DNA of 27,061 nucleotides from contig NW_008246086.1 of the NCBI RefSeq assembly GCF_000281045.1, positions 310,439-337,499 of the forward strand, given 5' to 3'. Each line of letters begins with the position of its first letter. Position 1 is the first letter of the stretch. Below the pieces are notes generated by a model. It was not told the origin of the DNA and did no database searches. It worked only from the letters and a program-made list of their open reading frames with translations. Shown one piece after another: positions 17,137-27,061 of the stretch. The position numbers and the translations under genes are program-made. This stretch comes from Saprolegnia diclina VS20 (taxonomy: Eukaryota > Oomycota > Saprolegniomycetes > Saprolegniales > Saprolegniaceae).

Positions 17137-17489
17137 CACAAAGTCGAAACAGCTCGCGATTTGAAATCTTGCTGCCGGGACAGGCGACGTCGCGATAACG
17201 CGATGCTACCAACTACGGTGGGCCGCACCTCTCACCGCGCATCGCCGGGCCAATGTGCGTGAATGGCTCCATGGCAAGCAACTTGCTACCCGATAGAACC
17301 AGCATGTCGCCGCATCTATCCAGCGCGCGATCTATCCACTCCCATTCAAGGTTGAACATACGTGTGAAGATCCAAAGTGTGCTTCCTTTAGAGTACAGGT
17401 TATGCATAAATAGTTCGTATCGCGAGAGTGTCAAGGATCGTAGCCATGGATCCGGGATGCGCTCTGGGCGTGAGCGCGGCATGGCTCGT
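17137..17489. other. Spacer with a doubtful minus-strand ORF
   Basis: A frame at 17482-17213 (minus, 89 aa, ATG start) follows the stop of the 91-aa gene by 7 bp. It is rich in Arg, Trp and Met with no recognised domain; it may be a 3' UTR frame or a downstream exon. Not called as a gene. Confidence 0.3.
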
Positions 17490-17765
17490 CTACCACTGGA
17501 GGCGCTGGCGCTTGAAGAGCATGCCTTCGTTGTCGTCCCCGAGCTTGCGCTTCGTCACGAGCTGCACCATGGGCCCGTTAGCGTCGGCGACAATGACCTC
17601 CATGTCGTACGAGTCGATCGAGGTCGGCGTCATGGCTTGCGGCATGCACTGGATCGGTTGCTGCTGCATCGGCGGGTAGAAGCTTGTGGCAGAGTACCCA
17701 CGGCGGTTGCTCGTCGCCGCAAGGAAGGCTTCCGCCGAGTTGGCCCATTCGTATCCGCTCGACAT
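17490..17765 (-). CDS. Small unrecognised protein (91 aa)
   Basis: Not recognised. A single exon with an ATG at 17765, about 40 bp downstream of a good Inr+FPR (17792-17809), which supports the start. The N-terminal half is Ser/Ala/Gln/Pro-rich and low in complexity (YPPMQQQPIQCMPQAMTPT, about 30-48). The second half is more ordered: DMEVIVADANGPMVQLVTKR (about 54-73), then KLGDDNEGM and a basic-aromatic end, FKRQRLQW. The KRK and KRQR clusters could be nuclear signals. No membrane segment. Codon use matches the neighbouring real genes, and the promoter makes expression likely. Confidence 0.65.
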   Translation of the reverse strand: MSSGYEWANSAEAFLAATSNRRGYSATSFYPPMQQQPIQCMPQAMTPTSIDSYDMEVIVADANGPMVQLVTKRKLGDDNEGMLFKRQRLQW

Positions 17766-17791
17766 GCTTTAGAGTCGATGAGCGCAAGAGC

Positions 17792-17809
17792 GAGCAAATC
17801 GGAAAATGC
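17792..17809 (-). promoter_or_regulatory. Inr + FPR core promoter of the 91-aa gene
   Basis: The minus strand reads GCATTTTCCGATTTGCTC: an Inr with only the first base off consensus, followed by the FPR GATTTGC. It has the same layout as the elements of array members 2 and 5. Confidence 0.7.
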
Positions 17810-17860
17810 GAGCTACGAACCGAGTGCCAGGTTCACCCGCCACAATGGATTAAAATCATT

Positions 17861-18352
17861 TCCTAAAACATATTTAAATACTTAGGGCTGCTGTATTTTA
17901 TTCGAAGACAAGTGAATCACCTACTCTATCTATGGCATTGTTGTTGTTATAAAAAAATACGCCCTGCTAGCATCATTAAATGACACACAATTTAAAACGA
18001 AAACCCTATTTTGTCGAACATCCTCCACTTATTTTGCATCAACACGCACGCACGACCTGGTCATATAAAATATCCCATGCATATTTTTATTCATCAACTC
18101 TTGTATTTTAAATCTGCACCCTGTGTCTTACCATATATTTGTATCCATGAAGCCGAAAGAAAAACAATATGGGAGAGCCTGAATTATATTTGCATTCCAC
18201 AGCGAATTATATTTGGTCTGAAACTGACACCAACTCGGTGGCAACCAACCTCGGCGATGAAAATAAGTAGGTTTATGCAAGGGTATGGCAGGTTAAACTT
18301 GAAGCCATTTATGTCCATACAAAAATAAAGGTATTTCCGATGCGTTTTAGGA
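17861..18352. mobile_element. AT-rich block with short inverted ends, possible decayed MITE
   Basis: A 492-bp AT-rich island in GC-rich surroundings. TCCTAAAAC (17861-17869) is repeated inverted at 18344-18352, exactly at the edges of the composition change, and the similarity continues loosely inward (AAATAC on both sides). Inside is a 12-bp direct repeat GAATTATATTTG (18181-18192 and 18204-18215). No target duplication is evident and no protein is encoded. The inverted ends are seen; calling it a transposon is inference. Confidence 0.35.
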
Positions 18353-20186
18353 TCAACGCCGGACATAGATGCAAATTCAACACGGAGCTTAATAAACCGA
18401 CGCGGAGTCTTTGCCGGAGCGGCGCCCGGAGCTAGCTGTCCCACTACACGTCGGCGGTAGTGCGACACGCGAGGACGCTGTGGTTGGTTGCGCCGAGAGC
18501 TTCCGGTGGTCTTGTGGCGTTTGCGGCATCTTGTGCTGGAATTACTGCCCATCGTCGGCGCCGCTGGTTGAAGTTTCGAATGCGTTAAACCAGTTTATAC
18601 ACTTGGCGCCACCGCCACCATTGGCACAAGGTGGTCGCTTTGACACTGCTGAAGTGTACCATGTCACTCGAGTGTGCTGTCATGCTGTCACACGCCTCGC
18701 AAGGTTCGAGCCTGAGACCGAGGCAGGCACTCACTTGCGTGCCGCTGAGCCGGTGCTGCGAAGCTTGCCGGATCTATGAGCAACGCGGCAGGATATTTGC
18801 TTCGATCTTGCCAGCAGGAATTGGCGCTGACTTGCGCGTCGGTCGTTGTCGAGTGGTGAGTGCTCTCGTGGAGCCTCGGCCTCGGGTCGACGTTGCGGAT
18901 GTAATCGCGGTAGTAGTTACCGGTATAACGTTATCGCTACTGCGAGCCCGCATCCTCCTCGATGATCCTTCACAACCCGATGAGGATGGTGGGCAGCTCC
19001 GATTTGCTGCCCAGCACCAATACCGGCACGATCGACAAGGAGACCCGCGCTCCCAAGGCGCTGACTTTTGAAATGACAGCCCCCACTTTTACGAAGACGG
19101 TTCGTAGCGAGTCTATTTGGTGCTTTGCGGCTCCAGCGAGAGCCTTTTGACTCGTTCGCGGGGGTTGCTCTGCAGGAGATGGGCGTGTTGCGGTTGTTGT
19201 CAACGAAACCTCCTCCCTTAAACACTCTCCTCACCGCAATTGGGTGCGAGCTCGTCAAGCGTCGTCCCGAGCGATGAACGCTCTACTTTCGAGAGCAAGG
19301 TGTGCGCTCCGAGGGCGTATTCCTAAAGCAGCGTAAAAAATTTTGCTGGTGGCCTCTCGCCCATCCCGCCTTCTCGGACGCGACTGACACCAACCTCTCC
19401 TCTGCGTGGGTCGACGAGACAGCAGCGACGCACCGTGAGCCACTCTACGTTAGGCTCGCATCGATATCCTTGTCAGCTTTACCGCTGATATGCATTGTAC
19501 AACAACGCGCCGGCCATACAACGCGCATGTGCGCAATGGTGGAGAGCCCCCTTGAAAAGGCCACTTGTTCTACGTGACTCGGACGTGGCGGCGGCCTCTG
19601 CATACCATCTAGTACTAGTACAAAGCATCTCGGCTTTATCGACTATTCACGCACGCATGGCTGAAAGGAAGTTAGACGTTCTAGACGCCAGCGATATCGT
19701 ATCACAAGTGCTGCGTGGACGCATTCATCGCTCACTTTGGTCGGCACCAGACGATCTCACTACGAGTACGCAGAAGACTGCAGCGTCGTTCTCGGGCTCG
19801 TGGAGGCGCGTCAATCGCGTTTGGCTTCTGGACTACCAGCCAAAAGCTAGGTGCATGATGGGAATGCGATGCTTGATTCGCGGCTAGATGCTACATTCCA
19901 AGGCACGAGCACACAGCATGACCACATCTAGGCACATAGGGCACCAGAAGCAAGGCACGTCACCTCCCTTCTGGGCGTCGCCTTCTTGAGGTCTCGATGT
20001 ACGAGTTTGGCACTTGCGTGCGCCTGCCCTCGTCTTTTCGGTGCTGCTGCTCGATGCCACGAAAATGGAAGATCGGATTTTCGATTTTGCTGCCTTTCTT
20101 TTTTTGGCGCCAGCCGATTGGCTGAAGTTGAAATGCTAGCATTTGATTGGGCCAGGTGTTCGCACCAGGCTTCAAATTGCCGTTTG
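18353..20186. other. 1.8 kb region without a convincing gene
   Basis: A basic, Arg/Ser-rich frame on the minus strand (ATG at 18552, 122 aa, running to 18184 into the AT-rich block) has TATAAA (near 18593) and GCATTC upstream on that strand, so a small gene is possible but unproven. A hydrophobic minus-strand stretch at about 18970-19150 might be a decayed membrane protein. Elsewhere only short frames. Two CCAAT boxes (ATTGG near 20118 and 20147) belong to the next gene. Confidence 0.3.
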
Positions 20187-20202
20187 CCACTTTACCTTTG
20201 TC
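20187..20202 (+). promoter_or_regulatory. Inr-like start of the repeat-containing membrane protein gene
   Basis: CCACTTTACCTTTGTC: CCACTTT is a perfect Inr; the following FPR half is approximate. It lies just before the ATG at 20206, giving a very short leader, with ATTGG boxes about 40 and 70 bp upstream. Confidence 0.55.
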
Positions 20203-20205
20203 GCG

Positions 20206-20958
20206 ATGAACCTCCGGCTGCTCTCGCTCGTTGTGCTCCTAAGCCTCCTCAGCGTCTTTGCCCGCGCGGACGAAGTCGACGATGCTGCGTTCCACGATGG
20301 CATCGACATTGAGCCCGAGGCCGTGCCCCAGGACGGTCGCCCGCAGATGACGCAAGAGATGTTTGAGCAGATGCTGAGCCAGCTCACGCCCGCCTGCCGC
20401 GAAGCCATCGAGGCCAACCCGAACGACCCGAGCCAGGTCTCGGACGAGTGCAAGGCCGAGATCCAAGGCGCCATGGGCAAGGTCATGGCCGCGGGCAACC
20501 CGAACGACCCGATCACGCCCGAGATTTTTGCCAAGATGATGGAGAAGCTCCCGGCCAACTGCCGCGCCGAGATCGAGGCCAACCCCACGGACGCGTCCAA
20601 GCTCTCGGACGACTGCAAGTTTAAGATCCAGAAGGCGCTCTCGAAGCTCTTGCCCAAGGACGCCAAGCCGTCCAAGGCCAAGGCAGCGTCCAAGGCCGAC
20701 GACGAGGAAGAATCGCCCAAGAAGAAGACCAAGAGCGGCAAGGCGAAGCGCGGCAAGAAGTCCAAGGACAACGCTGACAAGACCCGCCCGATCCTGATCG
20801 TGCTTGCGTTCGTCGTGACGGCCTTTGCGGGTCTCAGCGCGTACGCCTACACGCTGTACCAGAAGCAAGGTCCGGTCGTCAAGGCGACGGCCAAGAAGCT
20901 CAGCAAGAAGAAGCTCGAAAAGACTCTTCGCAAGGAACGCGCGGCCGCTGCCATGTAA
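20206..20958 (+). CDS. Type I membrane protein with two tandem Cys-containing repeats (250 aa)
   Basis: Family not recognised. Residues 1-21 form a signal peptide (MNLRLLSLVVLL..., cut probably before DEVDD). Two tandem repeats of about 47 residues follow (48-94 and 103-149), each with the pattern (I/M)T.E.F..M...L...CR..IEANP.D.S..SD.CK..IQ. Each holds two Cys 18 apart (C64/C82, C119/C137) that could pair. A Lys/Ser-rich segment (150-194) precedes a membrane span at about 195-218 and a lysine-rich tail. The predicted layout is repeats in the ER/secretory lumen and a basic tail in the cytosol. The repeats loosely recall Cys-rich GLG1 repeats, but I would not name it so. Start chosen at 20206 because it begins the signal peptide and follows the Inr; codon use is strongly biased, suggesting good expression. 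Confidence 0.88.
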   Translation: MNLRLLSLVVLLSLLSVFARADEVDDAAFHDGIDIEPEAVPQDGRPQMTQEMFEQMLSQLTPACREAIEANPNDPSQVSDECKAEIQGAMGKVMAAGNPNDPITPEIFAKMMEKLPANCRAEIEANPTDASKLSDDCKFKIQKALSKLLPKDAKPSKAKAASKADDEEESPKKKTKSGKAKRGKKSKDNADKTRPILIVLAFVVTAFAGLSAYAYTLYQKQGPVVKATAKKLSKKKLEKTLRKERAAAAM

Positions 20959-21651
20959 ACCTCGTGCATATACCTACACTGTTTTGGACAGAATACGTTG
21001 TGGCTTGTATCGCTGACCACACAACACCACGCTCGCAACGCATGTGACGCACGCAAAGGGACCTTCCGTGCCTCGCAGCATCTATCCTTTAGCACCTTGG
21101 ATGTCACCGTCCCACCTTGGCAGCCCACATTTCGTAGCAGCCAACCGAGGGTGGAGGAATACCATTGCATTTGATGAAGCTCAACAAAGCGTTTGTGGCG
21201 ATCTCGACCAAGAAACCAAGACTTGAAGCGTCTGTGTACCGCACTGAACGATAGCAGCTACTGTCGCTCCAAATCGACGCTTCGCTTCACGTTGAGCCAG
21301 CTCGTTGAACCAATCTGAGCCAGTTATCTGAGCCCTTGGAATCTCGTCTGAGAACCTGCCACGAGTAGCCGCTCGAAAGCAGACGGCTTCCGTGACGAGT
21401 ATCTATTTGTGTGTCGAGACGAGGCAGCCGTCCTACGTGGCCCGAATCAGGCGCGAGGTCGTGACTCAGACGCATACGCTGGGTGCCCGTCGCAGCTTGC
21501 ACAACCCTGCAAGTGCTGTCAGTCACGCCTCGACGTGGTTCTGAGCCTGGATACCCTTGCGGCCTTGTCGACAGCACTGGGAGGTTTGTGGGAAGGAGTG
21601 GATGGAAATGTGATGGATTCGATCGGCGAGCTTATCTGTACGCTGTACTAT
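20959..21651. other. Intergenic region between convergent genes
   Basis: The 3' sides of the plus-strand membrane protein gene and the minus-strand transporter gene. No domain-bearing frame, RNA gene or repeat seen. Confidence 0.45.
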
Positions 21652-22724
21652 CTAGACGGACTGCACGACAAGCTTGACGGGCTTGGCGCTGTGCATGAGC
21701 GGCGCCTTCTCGCCAATCGGGCTGTCCGGGCTCGACTGCTTGGAGAGAACCACAACGCCAGCGATCGTGGTGACGATGCTGATCGGGTACAGCACCTGCT
21801 GCCACCACTCTTGCATGCCCTCGTCTTCGTGGAAGAAGATGACGCCCGAGATCGAACCTACAAGAACACTAAGATCTTGCTTGATAGTAAGCACGCATGT
21901 ACCGCAGAGGATCAGGAACGACTCGTAGATGGCAACAATGTGCAGCGCATCGTACTCTTTCAAGCCCAGGTTCAGAACGTAGATGCCAAGTGCGGGACAG
22001 CCGAGCGCGAACAATACGATGAAGTACGTCTCGGTACACGCCCAGATCTCGCTGCCCTTCCCAATGAGTTCGACTGCCGTCTACACACACAAGGCGTCAA
22101 AATGTCGCCATGTAACTCCATCGGTCTTACCTTGGTGAAGAAGAGGTTGCCGCCAATGAGGCCCGAGAGCGCGCCGAATGCAAAGCGGCGCCACGAGCTG
22201 TGCGTCGGGTACGTTTGGATGACGTAGGCCAGCTATGATACGTATACAAAATGAGATGATTGCCATGCACGAATCGTTGCACGGTGTACCATGATCATGA
22301 GCACGATCGAGATGACGGCGTAGACGATGAATGGCAGCTCGCTAAAGAGCGAGAAGAGTTCTTCCGGCGTGTGCGTCGGCGAAATGTGGCTGCCCGAGAG
22401 GCCGACGATCCCGCACCCGATAATGATGAGGAGCGACCCGTGCAGCACCTGCGGCGACAGCGTTTCCTTGAGGATGTACGGTGCCAAGACAATGTTCCAC
22501 ACGACGCTAAAGCCCGCCATTGGCGCGAGCACCGATTGCGCGGCGAACGCAAAGCTCCACGCATCAAACACCGGGTTGAGGACGAGGACGCAAAACGTCG
22601 CCGAGCCAAGGAGGAGAAAGCTGCCGTCGTGGATGTGCGCGAGCTTCATGAGCACCTTGCCCACGGTGCCAAAGAGACTCGCCGCGAGCGAGAGAGCGAT
22701 GCCAACGACCCAGCTCGCGTACAT
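21652..22724 (-). CDS. NIPA-like / DMT-superfamily membrane transporter (306 aa, four exons)
   Basis: Probable multi-span transporter of the drug/metabolite superfamily, closest in pattern to NIPA magnesium transporters. Exons on the minus strand: 22724-22290, 22232-22131, 22080-21903 and 21857-21652; introns 57, 50 and 45 nt, with GT-AG ends. The first two introns are required to keep frame. The third is 45 nt and its removal joins LILC to GSISGVIFFHE, the expected unbroken helix. About eight to nine hydrophobic helices are visible (for example 5-27, 36-52, 60-84, 94-112, 130-150). A family-like core AAQSVLAPMAGFSVVWNIVL (61-80) is followed by LKETLSPQVLHGSLLIIIGC (85-104). The tail (about 278-306) is hydrophilic. 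The ATG at 22724 begins directly before the first helix. Substrate unknown. Confidence 0.85.
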
Positions 22725-24095
22725 GCTGGAGGTCGGTCGGTCGGACGGCCGGTCGGGGAAAGTTGTGTCACGAGCGGCCTAAAACGAGCCCAGCCAATGG
22801 CCTTTGAGCTCGTAGCCGTTACTCATAAGCCGCACTTAATGCAATCTATCTTGCTGTTTGTATGAGCGGCAGAGAGAGTCGTTGAAATTCGAAGGCGCAT
22901 TTTGGCGAATTTACCGAATTTTCGAACGGAATCGCCGAGGATCGAAGCTCTGGCGTCGGGTCGGCAAGCTCGATGCTGCGTGTAGGACCGACTATGTACT
23001 GCTCGCTAGAGACATGGAAGGTGCTCCGTTGCAGCGCCACTGCAGCGACGACCGCGCGTGCCCGCCGTCCATGCACTGTGTCAACTGCAGCGATATTTCG
23101 TGGTTGATTGTGGGCAGTTGGGAGGATATCGCGTTCTGCTATTTACACTGTGTCGGCTCCAATACAGTGTATTGGCAGCTGCAGCGTTCGAGCCACGAGT
23201 GTACCGTGTAGGAAGGGCAACGCAGTGGCTCTTGGTGGTGGCGGTGGTCGCTATGGCGCAGCTGCGAGCACCAGCAGTGGGATGGTGCCTGGGAGATGGG
23301 CAGGTGTCGAGGGTTGGCATCACAAGAGTGGACCTGTGCAGCTTGTGCAGCATAGTGGCCTGCCCATTATTTCGTCCTACGACGACGCGCTTCTCGCCGC
23401 TTTGTAAAACTTGAGGGTCCACGGTCGTCGAGGAGCGTGGCTACCTCCGTCAACAGGGCGACAACATCACTGAGAAGCGCCATGAGCGTCACGCCGCCCT
23501 TCCCGCGTTGACCACCGGTCGAGTCGTCGTTCGGCGATGGGTGCGGAAATATCGCGCATGTATTACACGGCGTCGCGTCCTGGCCGCCGTGAGAGTGTAC
23601 ACCGTACCACCGCCGCAGTGAGTGGACAGGTCTTGCCGTAAACACCCAGGAACCTATTAAATACATCGAGATTGATTGTCAACAGGTGCAACACTGCTGC
23701 CTCTGTCGCTTCGCAAACGCCGACACCACTGGCTTTGTGGGTGAAGGCGGTGATACTTCCCAACCCACAGCTCGATACATAGCACGATGCTTTACTACGT
23801 ACGCTCGCGGGTCGCATCACACTCGAAGGAATCAAGTTGATTGAGCGCGATGGTTTATCTAATTTTTGAACTTTACTAAGTTGTTGAAGCTGCTTTGGGT
23901 GGCCGCGTTCGCGGGTGTCATTCCTTTTTGGCCAATGAATACGCGTGCTGGTCGTATTTTTAACCAATCACATAAACTAGAAAATTGAAGATCGCCAAAC
24001 CCAGAGGGTGTGGAAGGTAACGCTGGGCATGTCTCGAGCGGCTCCATTCAGCATTCCACACAGCCAGCAAAAGACGTCGAACGCGCACGACCACC
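22725..24095. other. 1.37 kb divergent intergenic region
   Basis: Lies between the transporter (minus) and the coiled-coil gene (plus). A TCGG-rich short repeat occurs at about 22733-22757 in the transporter leader. CCAAT boxes near 23932 and 23964 and an Inr-like CCATTCAGCATTCC (about 24043-24056) precede the coiled-coil gene. A Gly-rich plus-strand frame around 23230-23300 has no domain. No gene called. Confidence 0.4.
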
Positions 24096-25106
24096 ATGGT
24101 GCGACGACCGTTCATCAAGGCAGCACTCGATGGAGTGCTACCAAGCAAGAAGCTCAAGCGACAGATCGAGCACATGCAGGGCACGCTCCACCACGCCCAC
24201 GAGGCGTACGAGCAGGCCACGCACGACCTCGCAGCCATGAGTACACAGATGGACAGCCTCAGCGCCGAGAACGCACGGCTACGCACGGACCTGGAAGCCG
24301 CGCAGGCCAAGGTCGCACAGCTCACGGCCGACCAAGCCGCCATCAGTGAAGCCCACGAACTGCGGGTCTACCGTCTCGAAGCCGAGCTGCGGCTGCAGGA
24401 CGCGCTCAAGCTCCGGTTCAATGCCGAGCGCATGGCGTCCGAGCTCGAGGCCATGCAGGCGCACGCGGAGCACCAGCGCCGCCTCAACCAGCTCGAGAGC
24501 GACCTCATCATGGCCCGCGAGACGCTTCACTGCTTCATGCGCCAGCAGGCCAAGCTCCGGGCCAGCGGCCAAGGCGACATCATGTCGGCCGCGCATGTCC
24601 ACGCGCTCGAAGCCAAGTGCCGGGACCTCAACGACGACCTCCACGTCTACATGCAGCTCAACGCGTTTCTGCGCCAAGAAAACAACGAAAAGACGCTCGC
24701 ACTCCAGGCCGCACTACACAACTTGTACGACGCCAAGCGCAAGACGCTCAAGTCGCCGAGGAAGCCAGCGCTGGTCGTCGAGCCGGCACCCGAGTACGTT
24801 GAAGAGGAGTGCACGTCGAGCTCGGACAGTGAGGATCTGAACCAAGAGCCTCAGTTTGTCGACTGGGACGCCGACCACGACGCCGCCGTCTTTCAGAGCC
24901 TCCACGGTCTCATCCAGAAGCGCGCTCTGAAGGCATTGACGCCGCTGCAGATCCCCACCAAGCCGGCGAGTAGCCGCATCCACCACGCCAAGGGCATGGT
25001 ACGCAAGCGCAGCCCACGCAAAACCCACCACCACGCAAGCCCAAAAGGCAAGACGACGTCCAAAGTCTGCCACACGGCCGAGGCCACCGCAGTCTGCTGC
25101 ATCTAA
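24096..25106 (+). CDS. Coiled-coil protein (336 aa)
   Basis: Family not recognised. After a basic start (MVRRPFIKAALDGVLPSKKLK), residues about 18-215 form a long heptad-type coiled coil rich in Ala, Leu, Glu and Gln, with only short breaks (near 150-160, RASGQGD). Then come a basic segment (KRKTLKSPRKP, about 214-224), an acidic/Ser patch (YVEEECTSSSDSEDLNQ, about 234-250), and a basic His/Lys/Ser tail (about 295-325). The last three residues are CCI; this is not a CaaX box, since the Cys is not fourth from the end. The ATG at 24096 sits in a favourable ACCATGG context. Single exon, strongly biased codons. Likely a structural or scaffold protein; the partner is unknown. Confidence 0.85.
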   Translation: MVRRPFIKAALDGVLPSKKLKRQIEHMQGTLHHAHEAYEQATHDLAAMSTQMDSLSAENARLRTDLEAAQAKVAQLTADQAAISEAHELRVYRLEAELRLQDALKLRFNAERMASELEAMQAHAEHQRRLNQLESDLIMARETLHCFMRQQAKLRASGQGDIMSAAHVHALEAKCRDLNDDLHVYMQLNAFLRQENNEKTLALQAALHNLYDAKRKTLKSPRKPALVVEPAPEYVEEECTSSSDSEDLNQEPQFVDWDADHDAAVFQSLHGLIQKRALKALTPLQIPTKPASSRIHHAKGMVRKRSPRKTHHHASPKGKTTSKVCHTAEATAVCCI

Positions 25107-26400
25107 TTTGCCCCATATTTAGCGCTAAAGCCACACACACACAACTCCGTAGAGTGTGCCACGAATCACTAACTTATAGAACCTAATATGATTTTCTATT
25201 CCAACAAGTTGCGCGTCCGACGTCCTGCTTGGCGCGCCGCTCGCTTCCTCGTGTCCTGTCAAACCCGGGCAGCGTTTGCGCGACAAGCCTCCGTGGGATA
25301 CTACAGCATCCCGTACCATGTAATCGTGCCTGTCTCTGGGAAGCTAGAAGGGGCAGCTGAACGACGACTGATGTCTGAGACGAAGTAGCTTCGTCAACTT
25401 GGTTGAAGGTTAACCACCTCCAACACTGGGTGCATGCGTGTCGGCCGTCTTCAAGCGCGCGGCGCAAGACGTAGCGACCAACGCCGCAACTCTAGCCAAC
25501 GACCGGAGCATCAGTGCCTGTTTGTGGTTCGTCGCGAGTTAAAAACACGCAAGTCTAGCTCTTGGGTGCTGCTCAACGGCATGCATTTTTGGCACCGTTC
25601 GAGGTGCATATGCGTCCAGAGCCACCAGTTTTGCGTCGTGCAAGGGCAAGCAGCTCGAGAATCCATTGAAAAAAGCGCAGAGTGCTTGAATTTTGTGCTG
25701 CTTCTGGCGCCTGATCCCGGCTTTCCATGCAGACGACGAGCGTTCGCCCGTCGCCGCGACCTCAACGAACGTTGCTCTTGGGTGCATGTACAAGGACACT
25801 CAACATGCATGGACGAAATGCGTGGGCGACGCGGGCAACATCATCGATTCAGTCGAGTGCCCGCGTGGGCTGTCCGACGAAAAGTTGCGTTTATTTAGTC
25901 GATGCCACGAATCTCGATCCGGACCAATCACAGCGCGTTCTATTTTTTGCAAATTGGCGCCAAGCCGGGCAAGATCCCGGAACGATCAGCGCGACGTGTG
26001 CAATAGCGGCAGCACGTAGCGCGACAGGACCTTGTGCGTCCGGTTGAGAGACACAGGAGGGATGTGGCGGCTCCTATGTCTCGATGTGCCACATCGTTGT
26101 GTGCGACTAATGCAAGCCAGCGCGGTCCTGGTCGACGCGAACCATCCTAATTGTCGAGGAGCAAACATTGGACCACGGGCTGAATGGATGCCAAAAGTTA
26201 AAAAGTTGCAGCCCTTGTCAAGTTCCGTCGTGGGACATGCTGCCGCGATTGGAGGTGCTTTACAGTGTACAGCTTTGATGTAATCGCGTCATTGAAGCAC
26301 TATTCGAGCAGCCGCCTAGGGGCACGTCGTCACCGTGAGATCACGAACGTCAAAGGCCTCCTAAGATATGTAATACGTCCTCGTCCTGGACACATCACCT
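25107..26400. other. 1.3 kb region, no gene seen
   Basis: Short frames on both strands, none with a domain or promoter. GCTCTTGGGTGC occurs twice (about 25558 and 25774). A CCAAT box near 25924 has no clear target. Confidence 0.4.
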
Positions 26401-26401
26401 C

Positions 26402-26966
26402 TCATCCCTTAAACCCGCGTCGCACGACGACGACAGCCTGCTTCTTCTGTCGCCAACGGTGCATGTCCTCGCGTAAAGGAGCTCCTGCCGGACCCATCGC
26501 GTTCACCATTTTCGCTTCTTTCTTGATCGAATTCGTAGCAACTGCGATCGATTTCGACAAATTCTTGATTGGCGTCATCACCGACACTGGTGTCATGTAA
26601 GCGTCGATGATAGACGAGTACGGTGCGGTATTCGTAATAAGAGTAAACGCTTGGAATGCTTTGGCGTCTAGTCCTACAGGGATACTCGATCCGTCACTTG
26701 GCGTATGTTCCTCTCCTCTACGACAAAGCTCTACGGTTACGTGAGCAAGCATCGACCTAGTGACTACGAGTGATCCCACTCCTTCAATTTGCACCATCGT
26801 ACACGTATTCCAGCAGTCGATACCATTTTTTTGCAGGGAATGTGATTTCGTCAGCGATTGTCAGCATTTTTGGTATCACGGTCGTCCATTCGCGCCAAGT
26901 ATCAAGCTCGTGTAGCCAGATATCAAGTGCGCTTCTGCATGCGGTGAACAGTACTGGAGGATTCAC
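26402..26966 (-). other. Doubtful coding remnants at the right edge
   Basis: Two minus-strand frames with protein-like composition lie end to end with a small overlap: about 26966-26784 (WLHELDTWREW..., Trp/Leu-rich) and 26797-26402 (131 aa, ATG start, including TPIKNLSKSIAVATN). They are in different frames and I cannot find a convincing splice between them. They may be parts of a decayed gene or of a gene reaching beyond the window. No family recognised. Confidence 0.25.
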
Positions 26967-27061
26967 TCGTTATCCTGCTGCTTCGCGCACGATAACAAGT
27001 GGACATGCTCGCACTGCTGCTTCGATCGCACGTGGCGAGTTTCTTTCACGAGCAATACCCT

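Noticed and set aside
17213-17482. 89-aa minus-strand frame just after the 91-aa gene
   Set aside because: No promoter, no recognised domain and no convincing splice to the gene before it; kept only as a note in the spacer entry.
1-27061. CRISPR arrays, rRNA genes, operons with ribosome binding sites
   Set aside because: Spliceosomal introns and oomycete-type promoters show this is eukaryotic nuclear DNA; no regularly spaced repeats with unique spacers and no rRNA-like segments were seen.

Overview
The window looks like nuclear DNA of a stramenopile, most likely an oomycete of the Saprolegniales type (Achlya, Aphanomyces, Saprolegnia, Thraustotheca relatives). The grounds are: compact GC-rich genes; very short GT-AG introns (40-60 nt); CCAAT boxes upstream of many genes; and start sites carrying the oomycete Inr + FPR core promoter (TCATTYT followed by CAATTTGCC). 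The species is not determined.

Left part, 1-14.1 kb. A probable non-autonomous Mutator-like element lies at the edge (TIRs 45-62 and 663-680, 9-bp target duplication). Eight paralogous genes for PX-RING-H2 proteins follow: six on the minus strand (1.3-9.9 kb) and two on the plus strand (11.7-14.1 kb). Each encodes an N-terminal phosphoinositide-binding PX domain, an acidic/Ser linker and a C-terminal RING-H2 finger, all in one uninterrupted exon. The likely role is that of E3 ubiquitin ligases held on endosomal or vacuolar membranes, a PX counterpart of FYVE-RING ligases such as yeast Pib1. The array is the standout system of the window. Members differ in RING loop length (14 to 49 residues), in PX motif integrity and in an RVxF-like PP1 docking motif present in two of them.

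Middle part, 14.3-18.4 kb. A five-exon gene on the minus strand encodes a Polycomb-type RING + RAWUL protein (PCGF/BMI1-like), a candidate PRC1 subunit. Two small unrecognised minus-strand genes follow (71 aa with one intron; 91 aa). Between them sits a run of eight CCAAT boxes, most 25-31 bp apart. An AT-rich block at 17.86-18.35 kb has short inverted ends and may be a second, decayed MITE.

Right part, 18.4-27.06 kb. This holds a stretch of about 1.8 kb without a convincing gene, a type I membrane or ER protein with two tandem repeats, a four-exon NIPA-like/DMT transporter, a coiled-coil protein, and a 2 kb end region with only doubtful coding remnants.

All product calls come from reading motifs by eye. 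No database search was possible, so family names are strong for PX, RING-H2 and RAWUL, moderate for NIPA-like, and absent for the rest.
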